From: Siphonodentalium dalli | Lineage: Eukaryota > Mollusca > Scaphopoda > Gadilida > Siphonodentaliidae | Assembly: GCA_032622095.1 (NCBI GenBank) | Contig: CP136066.1 | Span: 42,421,835-42,485,834 of the forward strand | Length of the DNA: 64,000 bases | Reading direction: 5' to 3' | In this document: piece by piece, positions 10,783 to 21,880 of the stretch | How positions within the stretch are numbered: the stretch's first letter is position 1 | Layout of the letters: the number at the start of each line of letters is the position of its first letter | Made by a program: the position numbers and the translations under genes | Notes under the pieces: model-generated | Databases searched by the model: none | Told to the model about the DNA's origin: nothing | What the model saw: the letters and a program-made list of their open reading frames with translations, nothing else

Positions 10783-11019
10783 TGTCGATACGGTACGAGT
10801 ACCATCCCGTAAGAATAGAAGGAGAGTGCCTCGAGTGAGGCTTCTATATTTCGATGATAGCCCAAGAGCCGCATTGACAAACCCATTCTTATACTTGTCA
10901 CTGTTTTATTACACGCTGCCCATCCTAAAATCCATTAATTGGAGAAAAATGACTTACAAAGTTTATTCAGGGACAGACAAGGCTTGTTTTGTCATTTGTG
11001 AAGATGTTTTTATTGCATA

Positions 11020-11304
11020 CAGTAATGTCCTAATTAATCGACTGCTTAACCACAGCAGAATTATAGGTAACTTTTCAGGATTTAGTCGGAAATATGGCTT
11101 GTTGCCATTCATCGGAAAGCTCTCGAGGCCAATGCATTCTCTTATATATGCGAGGCGACCTATGGTCGACTCGCATATATAAGAGAATGCATTGGCCTCG
11201 AGAGCTTTATGATGAATGGCAACAAGCCATATTTCCCACTAAATCCTGAAAAGTTACCCATAATTCTGCTGTGGTTAAGCAGTCGATTAATTAGGGCATT
11301 ACTG
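11020..11304. mobile_element. Family P palindromic MITE with hairpin cassette at its centre
   Basis: TA at 11018-11019 and 11305-11306. Both arms carry the private AATTAATCGACTGC variant. At the dyad centre, directly after GAAAGCTCTCGAGG, sits a complete TTAA-family hairpin cassette (11129-11195). The palindrome therefore runs unbroken through the cassette, with only a few mismatches between the arms. Confidence 0.9.
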
Positions 11305-11394
11305 TAGTTCCTGTGTCATGGTCGAAACGAACGTCATTTACATCGTGTGACATCAACATCTTCCAATTATACACATACATGTATGTGTGGAATT

Positions 11395-11570
11395 GCTTGA
11401 AAAAGGTGACACAGCTTTATAAGACGACTGACCAATGTGTTTTTTCAGGAATTTAACAACAACACATTTTCTACGGAACTCATTTTCAAGGGACTTCATT
11501 TAATATTACCAAAAACACAGATAACTTCACACATTTGAGATTATTGATGCGAATCAAATCTTAGTTTAAT
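11395..11570 (+). repeat. Dispersed repeat adjoining a family H end
   Basis: An inverted copy lies at about 49785-49970 (AACACATTTTCTACGGAACT, AACACAGATAACTTCACACA). In both places it abuts the same family H terminus. Confidence 0.65.
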
Positions 11571-11975
11571 GTGCCTGTCATTTTGCAGAATGAGGTCCCC
11601 AGAGGGCTAGCATCACTAAATTCACCCTTTGGGGACCTCATTCTGCTTTACTCAGGTCTCATCTTGGAGTTTCTTTATTTTCAAATTTCTATATAAATTT
11701 CTTCACATTGATTCTATTTAGTTTTTAGTTTAGTTTCTCTATATCGCCAAATTGGCAGACGACACATTGCATAATTAAGGTTCCCAATGGGTGCAGATCA
11801 CAATATTCACTATTTGGGAACTTCAATCTGAGTCTATGTCTCCCATAGCAGTTGAGGCCATGCAGAATGAGGTTCCCAGAGGGTGAATTTAGTGATGCTA
11901 GCCCACTATGCAGGATAGCATCACTAAACTCACCCTCTGGGGACCTCATTCTGCAAATGACAGGCACACTAAACT
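11571..11975. mobile_element. Family H MITE
   Basis: The left end begins at about TGTGCCTGTCATTTTGCAG, with a shortened first hairpin (11589-11643). The middle is intact, the second hairpin lies at about 11866-11955, and the right end reads GGCACACTAAACTCAGGATTG. Confidence 0.75.
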
Positions 11976-12069
11976 CAGGATTGATGTGAAATATTTTGAA
12001 TAATGATTGACTGAATTCCAGAGGCAAAATGCCTGTGAACATTATATATATATGATAAATAATTTACAA

Positions 12070-12241
12070 CAGTAATGCCCTAAGTAATCGAATCCTTAAC
12101 CACAGCAGAATTATGGGTAACTTTTCAGGATTTAGTCGGAAATATGGCTTGTTGCCATTCATCGGAAAGCTCAGACTAAATCCTGAAAAGTTACCCATAA
12201 TTCTGCTGTGGTTACGGAGTCGATTACTTAGGGCATTACTG
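12070..12241. mobile_element. Family P MITE with central deletion
   Basis: The left arm is complete to GAAAGCTC, then jumps to AGACTAAATCCTGAAAAG in the right arm, so the loop-proximal part of the right arm is lost. Ends CAGTAATGCCC and GGGCATTACTG. Confidence 0.8.
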
Positions 12242-12430
12242 TATTCCACAAAATAATAGAGTTTCCTGATCCTTTAGCAGTCCATGAAATTGGCCACAGC
12301 AATAAGCAATGTCATGGGAAATGCAATGGCAACATGTCGAATCTAACATGACACAGCATTAAATTTGCCGTGGGAAATTTTTCCTAATTTCGAGAGCTGC
12401 TTTAGGTATGAATAAGTCTCTTGTAGGGTA

Positions 12431-12647
12431 CAGTAATGCCCTAAGTAATCGACCTCTTAACCAAAGCAGAATTATATATGGGTAACATTTCAGGATTTAG
12501 TCGGAAATATGGCTTGTTGCCATTCATCGGAAAGCTCTCGCCGAGAGCTTTCCGATGAATGGCAACAAGCCATATTTCCGACTAAATCCTGAAAAGTTAC
12601 CCATAATTCTGCTTTGGTTAAGAGGTGGATTACTTAGGGCATTACTG
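12431..12647. mobile_element. Family P palindromic MITE
   Basis: TA at 12429-12430 and 12648-12649. Both arms share the unusual CCAAAGCAG and ACCTCTTAACC variants. Confidence 0.9.
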
Positions 12648-13380
12648 TATATCAGGGTATATCAGTATGCACTGCTTTGTTCTATCTGATGTATTTATTA
12701 AGTCTTGGAGTAGAAATCATCTGCCTGCATGCTTTATTACTTCAGGGATTGAAGGGCAACAGATATATTTGTCTCAAATCTCCTGTCGGTTTGCATTGTT
12801 TTAAAGTGAATCTCACTGTTTCTAGCAGTCAGAACTTAATGAGCCGGTGACAGACAAACCATGGGTTGTGTATGTTTCATATTATATAGATACTCAGGGT
12901 TAAAAATCGGGAACTTAAACTTTTTCATAAAATAATACATCCGTAATTAATTTACTTTGGTGAAAAACTATTACGAGTTGCAATAGAAAATATTGATGTG
13001 AAATATGTGAATAATTTCAGAGTGAATTCCACAAACAAAAGTGATCATGATTTTATTTTATTTTTTGCGAACAATTTATAAACGTATATTATAATTAGAT
13101 AAATAATTCACTTTGGTCAATAACTTCCCACAGTGAGAATATCAATATGAAATATATTGTATAATGCTTGAGTGAATTCTACAGAGAAAAAAAATGAGGT
13201 TTCTGATTCTTTAGGTGTAAATAAGTCTTGTGATGAGTGCTATATTAGGACGCCTGCTTTGTTCTATCTGATGTGTTTATGAAGTCCTGGAGCACAAATC
13301 ATCTGCCTGCATGCGTCATTACTCCGGGGATCGAAGGACGATAGATTTGTGGGCCACAATCTCCTGTCCGTGAACCTTGT
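12648..13380 (+). repeat. Direct repeat pair (about 120 bp, 595 bp apart)
   Basis: About 12668-12790 and 13257-13378 share GCTTTGTTCTATCTGATGT, CATCTGCCTGCATGC and AATCTCCTGTC blocks. The DNA between is AT-rich and featureless. Confidence 0.65.
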
Positions 13381-14111
13381 TGTCCTAGGGTCACAGGGTA
13401 ATAGATCTGTTGAGTTAGACTTCAACATAATTGTCCAATCATTATTCCCATAAAACTTTTATATTTGCCCACTTTACATCATTATTTCAATAATTATTTC
13501 AAGGCGTTTAAATAATGAGAAAGTCACGACTCCAGGAAATAAGTCTCTCCCCGAGTCACAGTGTTATGTTTTCATTAACTTCACTGTTTAGCATCAGGGC
13601 TTTACTCTAGATTTGTTGTGACAACATTAACATTGAATTGATTTCACGTCTTAAATGATCAGCCCCCCACGAAACTCAACAGTTTCCACATGTAGGGGCC
13701 CAGAAATAATGGGCCTCTACATGTTTTTTCACATGCCAAGAAATGTTGTAAAAAAATAGGAATTTTCGAAATTTGTTATTTTTTGGTGAAATTGCATTTT
13801 TTGGATGCAAAAGGGTTTGACATTGGTTTGTATATTCATTGAAATATAACTGAAATATGAATCCAAACCATATAGACAATATATATAGAGATATCATTTA
13901 TTTTCGTGACATGTGCATACATAATCAAATACAAAATAATGGAAAAAATACAATAAACACCCCGCCAATAAGACCTATATGTCACGCTTAATATCAATCA
14001 AGTTGAATACGTGTAAGGAATTCCTGCAAAATATAGTTTAAAGAAAATTAAACTTTCATTCTAATTCATTGCATATATGCATATTAACCACTAATATAAT
14101 CGGTAGCTTTT
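13381..14111. other. No feature seen
   Basis: Contains a short inverted pair around 13685-13725 (CACATGTAGGGGCCCA / TGGGCCTCTACATGTT). No gene or transposon was recognised. Confidence 0.45.
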
Positions 14112-14450
14112 CTATTTATATAGATAATTCTTTCTTTTGCCTAAAGCGTCGGAGAGATACTTAGATAATTGTCGTGGATAACATATTATTTCTGCTAATG
14201 CATCATCAAATTTTCCTTCCGATACCAATTCAGAGATTATTTTGGGTACAGATTTTAATAGTAATACCCTGAGGTCATGATAATGAGGGCAACGCAAGAG
14301 AAAGTGAGTTTCATCTTCAACCTCGTTCATGTTACATATGACGCAAATATGTTCATGGAGTTTCTCATTCTTGAAACGTCCAGTTTCGACCCTTAAACAG
14401 AGATTGGCACATATACATGTATATGCCTGAGATGAGTACAGAATAGGCTT
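14112..14450 (-). pseudogene. C-terminal tail of a non-LTR retrotransposon reverse transcriptase
   Basis: Reading the minus strand from an upstream stop near 14451 to the stop at 14112-14114 gives about 112 codons. Motifs in order: LCLRVETGRFKNEKL, then CVIC (codons starting near 14346), then THFLLRCPHYHDLR (near 14290). LR-ETGRF followed by CxxC and HFLxxC is the zinc-knuckle tail seen after the reverse transcriptase domain in several metazoan LINE groups. The catalytic domain (YxDD) and endonuclease are absent, so this is a 5'-truncated remnant and cannot move by itself. The downstream reading, through about 55 more codons to the stop, is intact. The clade (RTE, CR1 or other) cannot be told from this tail. 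Confidence 0.7.
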
Positions 14451-15130
14451 TCAGAATTTGATGCATATAGAAACAGATCCCCACCCCCAATTTTATGAAA
14501 CAACAAAATGCACATATCTTTCCATTTTATAAAGTGTTCAGATTGTAAATACTTAAAGGCCTATTTAATTTTCGAGTCACCAATTATTTTTTTGATAGTG
14601 CCTTGATATACGGTTTTAATAACAATCTATGACATAATATATGATTAAAATACTATAATTTATCACCATTTGGAACATCTGTGTCTAAGAAGGGGCCCAT
14701 AGAGTAATAGAAAATAGCTGATATCATAGAAACATTTCCCCCATTATGGCTCCCAGAGTGCACCAGATTTCAAACTAAGATATAGAGTTATTCCCCTTCC
14801 ATTGAAAATAATAGACTTTGCAGAAACTTAAGCACAAAAAACATGTCGGTACCTCAACAAAAACAACATGTTCACAGTTTATTACACTGGATAAGTTGAT
14901 ATAATACATGTACAATGTTTTGGAGCTTCCTCTTTCAAATGGTATATAATATGGCATATACTTTATATAATGTGATCGGGGTAGAGGGTTGAAAATTAAG
15001 TGGCATTTAATACATACTAATTTATATATTGTTATCAGAAATTAGTTTAAATTTTTTTAAAGTGTTTTCGCCAACCAACCATATTGTTTTAGTCCATTAG
15101 TGGGAACAAAGGTCTTTATTCTAGGATTGA
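14451..15130. other. No feature seen
   Basis: Low-copy AT-rich DNA. On the minus strand this is where the missing upstream part of the retrotransposon would lie, but no reverse transcriptase motif was found. Confidence 0.45.
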
Positions 15131-15139
15131 CAGAAAGAT

Positions 15140-16570
15140 GAATGGAGATATGCTCCCTCTCCGAAATCTATATCGATCACATGTCATATGTCTGGAGGAA
15201 ATTGAGCTAACCATAATCCTCCTATACCCCAAACAAAATCGATCACATGTTGTATGCATCCATAAAATCGTGCTCACCATAACCCTCCCATACCCCAAAC
15301 AAATTTGATCACATGTCATATGCCTTGAGGAAATCGTACTAACAATTTATAACCCTCCCTCACCCCAAACAAAATCGATCACATGTCATATACCTTGAGG
15401 AAATCATGCTAACCATATATCTATTATATATTTTGGAAGATCTGTCTGTGTCTGTGTGGTATATGACATGTGATCGATTTTGTTTGGGGTGAGGAAGGGT
15501 TATAAATTGTTAGTACGATTTCCTCAAGGCATATGACATGTTTGATGGGTCAAAATGATCAATTCAAGGTCAAATCGGGTAAAACCGGATGGATTTCGAC
15601 GGGTACTTTTGTCAGGTACTTTTGTCCGGGCAGTGTTTTGGACGGGTCAAATCGTAACCCCACCTGACCTTGACCTTCAAAATGGATAATTCAAGGTCAA
15701 ATCACGCAATTCGCCGAAAAGCAGAGGGGAAACAGCCCGGACGAAGTCGGGTCTACCTGCTAGTAACAATATATAACCCTCCCTCACCCCAAGTTAAATC
15801 GATCACATGTCAACACATATATGCCTTGAGGAAATCGTGCTAACCATAACCCTCCCATACCCCAAGCAAATTTGATCACATGTCATATGCCGTGAGGAAA
15901 TCGTCTAACCATATATATAACAATATATAACCCTCCCTCATCCCAAGTTAAATCGATCACATGTCGACTCGTATGCCTCAAGAAAATCGTGCTAACCATA
16001 ACCCCCCCCATACCCCAAGCAAATTTGATCACATGTCATATGCCGTGAGGAAATCATCTAACCATATATAACAATATATAACCCTCCCTCACTCCAAGTT
16101 AAATCGATCACATGTCGACACGTATGCCTCAAGAAAATTGTGCTAACCATAACCCCCCCATACCCCAAGCAAATTTGATCACATGTCATATGCCGTGAGG
16201 AAATCGTCTAACCATATATAACAATATATAACCCTCCCTCACTCCAAGTTAAATCGATCACATGTCGACACGTATGCCTCAAGAAAATCGTGCTAACCAA
16301 AACCCTCCTATACCCCAAACAAAATCGATCACATGTCATATGCCTTGAGGAAATCGTCTAACCATATATAACAATATATAACCCTCCCTCACCCCTAGCT
16401 AAATCGATGACATGTCGACACGTATACCTGAGGAAATCATGCTAAACATTACCCCCCTCCGAAGCTAAATTGATTGTAAGTCATATGCCTTGAGGAAATT
16501 GTCCTAACCACAACCCTCCCTCACCCCAAGCTAAATCGATCACATGTCACATGCCTCGAGAAAATCCTGC
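15140..16570 (+). repeat. Satellite, 150-154 bp higher-order unit of two half-units
   Basis: Landmarks recur throughout: ATCGATCACATGTC, GAGGAAATCGT, CTAACCATAACCCTCCC, AACAATATATAACCCTCCCT. Starts of the AACAATATATAA block at 15765, 15919, 16070, 16220 and 16370 give periods of 154, 151, 150 and 150 bp. The left part (15160-15420) has shorter units. A Helitron splits the array at 15420-15763. Confidence 0.9.
15420..15763 (+). mobile_element. Non-autonomous Helitron, complete, with empty site nearby
   Basis: 344 bp. The 5' end TCTATTATATATTTTGGAAG is followed by a TCTGTCTGTGTCTGTGTGG tract. The 3' end is CCCGGACGAAGTCGGG, then TCTACCTGCTAG. It lies between A (15419) and T (15764). Joining the flanks restores ACCATATA+TAACAATATATAACC, exactly the sequence in neighbouring satellite units (for example 16211-16234). 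The insertion point is thus fixed to the base and shows no TSD, as expected for Helitrons. About 80 bp inside (15463-15541) is an inverted copy of the host satellite. Confidence 0.88.
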
Positions 16571-16954
16571 TATATTTCAGATTCTAGAGCCATGTAGTCT
16601 CTGAGTTTACTGACTAAATTACTCAGTCAATACAAATGTTGTTCTTGGAAATTTAACTTAACCCACAGTTGAAATTTGGGCAAGCTGCATATGTTTGTGA
16701 ACGGCTTCCGATATAGATTTCCTATAGGTGTGTTTGTTCAGATGAGGAAAAGCAAACATATTTAAAGGTTTGTCATGAACCGCTGGTCCTCGAAGGTACG
16801 GATTGTTGAATGAACCTGCGCTGTTTTCATGGTCACAATAATACACACAGCCCTCCTCACAGCTCGTTAGTCTTATGTACTTAAATGATAGCTTGTTAGT
16901 CTTATCATGTACTTAAATGAATGGGCATTATTGATGGTGTTCAAGTCTGAATTC
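16571..16954. other. No feature seen
   Basis: Low-copy DNA with a small direct repeat (GTTAGTCTTA...TGTACTTAAATGA) at about 16866-16920. Confidence 0.45.
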
Positions 16955-17210
16955 AGTGTGCTTCCCAGAAGATGTAGACCAATTGGGAATCTCAATTATG
17001 CAATGTCTCGTCTGCCAATTTGGGGATATAGAGAAATTAAACTAAAAAAGAAATAGAATATATGTGAAGAAGTTTCTGTAGAAATTTGATAATAAAGAAA
17101 CTTTCCAGAGAAGATGAGGCCTAAGCAGACCACTGTATGGGGTAGCATCACTAAATTCACCCTCTGGGGACCTCATTCTGCATATGACAGACACGCTATT
17201 TCCAGATTTG
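16955..17210. mobile_element. Family H MITE, rearranged
   Basis: The TTCAGTGTGC end is followed directly by inner sequence. The middle is present, the second hairpin is reduced to one arm (GCATCACTAAATTCACCCTC), and the right end reads CAGACACGCTATTTCCAGATTTG. Confidence 0.65.
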
Positions 17211-17279
17211 AAACCAATCCAAACAACCAACAAGTCAGCCCTTATGATCAGTTAGTGCTGAAAAGCGGCGGTTCTTCAT

Positions 17280-17531
17280 TTAACCCTTTGAGTGCCAGGG
17301 GCCGATCTCATCGGCCCTAAACCTACAAAATAAGTCTGTTAAAGAATATAAGAATAAATTATTAAAATTGTAAAAAATTGTAAAAAAACAAAACAAAAAA
17401 ACAAAAAAATGGCCAATGCATTCTCTTATATATGTGAGGCGACCTATGGTCGACTCGCATATATAAGAGAATGCATTGGCACAGGGTATATGGGTTGACA
17501 CAAAAATCGGACCTGGCACTCAAAGGGTTAA
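17280..17531. mobile_element. TTAA family A MITE, complete
   Basis: TTAA at 17280-17283 and 17528-17531. Ends CCCTTTGAGTGCCAGGGGCC and CCTGGCACTCAAAGGG. One hairpin cassette (17414-17480). This is the cleanest family A copy. Confidence 0.9.
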
Positions 17532-17627
17532 AGGACTCGTCACCGGGATATTTGGAACTGATGATGATATTGGTGAAATTTTGACCATTTAACATATTAC
17601 ACCTCTCCTATTGACTACATTTGCATT

Positions 17628-17842
17628 CAGTAATATGCTCTAATTAATCGACTTCTTAACCACAGCAGAATTATGGGTAACTTTTCAGGATTTATTCGGA
17701 AATATGGCTTGTTGCCATTCATCGGAAAGCTCTCGGTGAGAGCTTTCCGATGAATGGCAACAAGCCATATTTCCGAATAAATCCTGAAAAGTTACCCATA
17801 ATTCTGCTGTGGTTAAGAAGTTGATTAATTAGAGCATTACTG
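17628..17842. mobile_element. Family P palindromic MITE
   Basis: Both arms share GCTCTAATTAATC and ACTTCTTAACC. The right TA is intact, the left has decayed to TT. Confidence 0.88.
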
Positions 17843-19095
17843 TACACTATCTCTTCCTCTCTTTCTACAACATACATGTATACTATTTAAATGCCTAATT
17901 TAACCCTTTGGCTATAAACTTCATTCGGAATTTTGCATATGCTCCAAATTACTTTCTAAAATATTAATGGCCCAACATCAGGTTACGATCTTGGTACTTC
18001 CCATTTGTTAACTGTGATGGCAGTGTCTTTGCTGTGATTTATAACTATATTTTACCTCTTGCAAAACACTCCATCGTAGTTGTCACATGGCATACACAGC
18101 CTATATGTGAGCAGGGCATTTCTAATTTTATGCTCCGCGGCTAAGCTACCAATTTTCTTCTTTATATTTAGTTGACACACTATTGGAGCTCTTGTATCTT
18201 ACTCCACGGTATGTACCAAGGAAATATCATCGCCTGTGTGCGTACTAGTGGTTTAGGACCTACCCTAAGTCTAGTGACATTCCTAGCAACCCTTGTATAA
18301 TTTTACAGCCCTTGAATAATTTTACAACAACAAGACAGCCCTTATGATTAAGAGTTCTCCAGGAATGAGGTGTGTTCGCGAATAGAGCAGATCTTATCCT
18401 GAGGAATCATATAATACATAACATGTCTGGTACAACCAAACCCTCGTAAGATAATAATAATACGTAACACGTCTGGTACAACCAATCCCTCATCAGATCA
18501 TAATAAATCCCATTTATCAATAAACAGTAATGCCATATTAGAAATGCGAGTACGTTCTAATCATAAGCTGATAAGAAAAAAATGTTGCCGATCACAGGGA
18601 GCAGCCTATAGGAATCACTGAACTAAATGGTTTCCCATAGGCGACAGTGTTAACGTTTCGGCCAAATTCACTGAATTGAAGCCTGCAGGTCATACCAGTG
18701 ATGTTTACCCAGCTAGATTGACACCAGTTGATCACGAAAATGCAAGAAAAATCATAGGTCATGTGTTTACTTTTTTAAATAAATCCCCAAGTCTACGACA
18801 GGGCTATCTCACAGCCAAATTTTATCTGGAAAAACCCCGAACTACAGCAGCCAGTTAATTAAATTTCCCGCTCACAAAAATCCATTCCCCAATTCATTCA
18901 CCAGTTTAAATTATTTAGATATTATGTACAAATCAAATAAACGCGATGTCATCCTTTAATAACGTATCGCATGTATCAGGTGAAGGTCATTCTTCAGTTA
19001 CCTTCACCTTTAGCATTCCACGGTGTACTCGCTCCCCGACTCTGGAACACATTTAGCTCCCTGATTCCTATAGGTTTCAAATTGGGAGAAGTCAC
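17843..19095. other. No gene recognised
   Basis: Low-copy DNA with a short repeat (CATGTCTGGTACAACCAA / CACGTCTGGTACAACCAAT) at about 18422 and 18468. A 60-codon open frame at 18676-18858 (+) has no recognisable domain or good splice context. Confidence 0.45.
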
Positions 19096-20065
19096 TTCCT
19101 GTTTGGTTATTACGGTAGGGAGATTGTTTATTGTTCAACTTCCACGATGGGGGAGATCTCGAGCCTCAGTATACAATATAATACAACATGAATAACAAGA
19201 TGAAAGAAAACAGCATGACTCGGAGAGATGACTGAGTACCCTGTGCCAATGCATTCTCTTATATATGCGAGTCGACCATAGGACGCCTTGCATATATAAG
19301 AGAATGCATTGGCCTAACAATTTTTTACAATTTTAATAATTTTTTCTTGTATTCTTTAACAATTTTATAATTTCACCCATACAGAGCCCCAGACAAACAT
19401 GAGCAGACAACACTCTTCTATATGCTTCTATATATGTGTGGGGCTCCCTGCAGGGTAATGGATTTTATGTCCTAAAAATTGTAAGAAACATTTATTTAAA
19501 AAAAATTATAAAAAATTGTTAGGCCAATGCATTCTCTTATATATGTGAGGCGACCACTTGCTGTTTGGTTATTACGGTAGGGAGATTGTTTATTGTTCAA
19601 CTTCCACGATGGGGAGAGCCTCAGTATATACAATATAATACAACATGAATAACAAGATGAAAGAAAACAGCATGACTAGGAGAGATGACTGAGTACCCTG
19701 TGCCAATACATTCTCTTATATATGCGAGTCGACCATAGGTCGCCTCGCATATATAAGAGAATGCATTGGCCTAACAATTTTTTACAATTTTAATAATTTT
19801 TTCTTGTATTCTTTAACAATTTTATAATTTCACCCATACAGAGCCCCAGACAAACATGAGCAGACAACACTCTTCTATATGCTTCTATATATGTGTGGGG
19901 CTCCCTGCAGGGTAATGGATGTTTTTTATTTTATGTCCTAAAAATTGTAAGAAACATTTATTTAAAAAAAATTATAAAAAATTGTTAGGCCAATGCATTC
20001 TCTTATATATGCGAGACGACCTATGGTCGACTCGCATATATAAGAGAATGCATTGGCACAGGGTA
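19096..20065. mobile_element. Family D hairpin MITE, tandemly duplicated (about 460 bp shift)
   Basis: Family D has the hairpin cassette, a T/A-rich spacer, a constant core (CAGAGCCCCAGACAAACATG to TGTGGGGCTCCCTGCAGGG), a second spacer and a second, inverted cassette. Hairpins lie at about 19246-19312, 19523-19550 (half), 19703-19770 and 19991-20058. The 140 bp preceding the first copy (GTTTGGTTATTACGGTAGGG) reappears at 19563, so flank and element were duplicated together and the break fell inside the second hairpin. Confidence 0.8.
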
Positions 20066-20650
20066 AAAAAATATATATGTCCACTCGATCGCCATGAAAA
20101 TTATGAACTGGACACTATAGCAATCATGGACCCCATGAATGTGATGTATGGCATAACATGTATTGTTTTTGATGTATCGGTTCACTGACACACAGCAGAA
20201 ACATAGCCGTGGAGTGAACAATAGAGACTACACTATAATATGATAATTGTCCGTTGTCTGGACTGTTATCTGGGAGAAGTAACAATGGCTGAAATCAATT
20301 TACACCCCCCATCATCACTCTTCTATGTTCCCCATGAGTATTATGCAACACAAGAGCCCATTTATAAAACCATTATTGTGAGTAAGAACACCATTATAAT
20401 AAGTAAATTTACATTAAATATTCTGAGAGTTCAAGCAAAGGGGATGGGTATACATGTACGAGAGAACATGTATGAGAGAGAAGTCACTTCTCCATAGGAC
20501 TAAAATAGGGAGAAGTGGCACATTTTAGGGAGAAGATGTCTCCCAAATAGATGTCTCCCAAATAGATGTCTCCCAAATCACCCTCTAGACGGCTGGTCTC
20601 GGCAGATGAGAGGCCCAGTACAGCTTGATATTGGTATGGTTGGGTTTTTA
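20066..20650. other. No gene recognised
   Basis: Low-copy DNA with a small tandem AGATGTCTCCCAAAT repeat (three copies, about 20535-20580). Confidence 0.45.
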
Positions 20651-21090
20651 AAAGGCCTATTTTTTTACCCTGTGCCAATGCATTCTCTTATATATGCGAG
20701 TCGACCATAGGTCGCCTCGCATATATAAGAGAATGCATTGGCCTAACAATTTTTTACAATTTTAATAATTTGTTCTTGTATTCTTTAACAATTTTATAAT
20801 TTCACCCATACAGAGCCCCATGCAGACAAACATGAGCAGACGACACTCTTCTATATGCTTCTATATATGTGTGGGGCTCCCTGCAGGGTAATGGATGTTT
20901 TTTATTTTATGTCCTAAAAATTGTAAGAAACATTTATTTAAAAAAAATGATAAAAAAATTGTTAGGCCAATGCATTCTCTTATATATGCGAGGCGACCTA
21001 TGGTCGACTCGCATATATAAGAGAATGCATTGGCACAGGGTAAAAAAAATCCCGACTTACAACTGGATTTGATATGGCGGGTCACATTGT
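20651..21090. mobile_element. Family D hairpin MITE
   Basis: Starts ACCCTGTGCC with a hairpin at 20675-20742. The constant core follows, then the inverted hairpin at 20967-21033 and the right end ACTGGATTTGATATGGCGGG followed by TCACAT. Confidence 0.8.
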
Positions 21091-21101
21091 TTATCTTGTT
21101 C

Positions 21102-21581
21102 ATTCCATACAACCCTGAGTTTAGTGTGACTGTCATTTGCAGAATGAGGTCCCCAGAGGATGAATTTAGTGACACTGTCCATCATAATGGGCTAGCATCA
21201 CTAAATTCACCCTCTGGGGACCTCATTATGTTTAGCTAGGCCTCATCTTCTCTGGAAAGTTTCTTTATTATCAAATTTCTATAGAAACTTCTTCACATAG
21301 ATTCTATTTCTTTCTTAGATTAGTTTCTCTATATCCCCAAATTGGCAGACAACACATTGTATAATTGAGGTTCCCAATGGGTGTACATCACAATATTTAC
21401 CACTTGGGAACTTAAATCTGAGTCTATGTCTCCCATAGTAGATGAGGCCGTGCAGAATGAGGTCCCCAGAGGGTGAATTTGGTTATGCTAGCTCACTATG
21501 TGGAATGGCATCACTAAATTCACCCTCTGAGGACCTCATTCAGCAAATGACAGGCACACTAAACTCAGGCTTGATTCCATA
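21102..21581. mobile_element. Family H hAT-like MITE, complete, 8-bp TSD
   Basis: The element at 21110-21573 (464 bp) has ends CAACCCTGAGTTTAG and CTAAACTCAGGCTTG. A perfect 8-bp TSD ATTCCATA lies at 21102-21109 and 21574-21581. Hairpin 1 is at about 21143-21228 and hairpin 2 at about 21453-21542. The conserved middle runs between them. No coding capacity. Confidence 0.92.
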
Positions 21582-21720
21582 TCACAATGTCAGCTTGATG
21601 GAGGCTTAATTTCATTGGGAAATAACTTCACTGCATATAAAATAAACCATAACCCTCCTGCCCCACGACCCCCATCCCCTAGCTTGAACTCTCATTGTAA
21701 TGTTGTGCCATAACAAACTA

Positions 21721-21831
21721 CAGTAATGCCCTAATTAATCGACTCCTTTAACCACAGCAGAATTATGGGTAACTTTTCAGGATTTAGTTGGAAATATGGC
21801 TTGTTGCCATTCATTGGAAAGCTCTCCCAAA
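21721..21831. mobile_element. Family P MITE, left arm only
   Basis: TA at 21719-21720, then a complete left arm to GGAAAGCTCTC. The right arm is absent. Confidence 0.75.
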
Positions 21832-21880
21832 AAACTTATCAAAAATACATTATTATATTCCTGTGTTTATATACCTTTAG

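Noticed and set aside
10826-11182. 118-codon frame (+)
   Set aside because: Its C-terminal half is translation of the family P palindrome and hairpin cassette, which yields similar frames at many loci.
15140-16570. Possible CRISPR-like repeat-spacer array
   Set aside because: The whole 150-bp unit is repeated, including what would be spacers; eukaryotic context.
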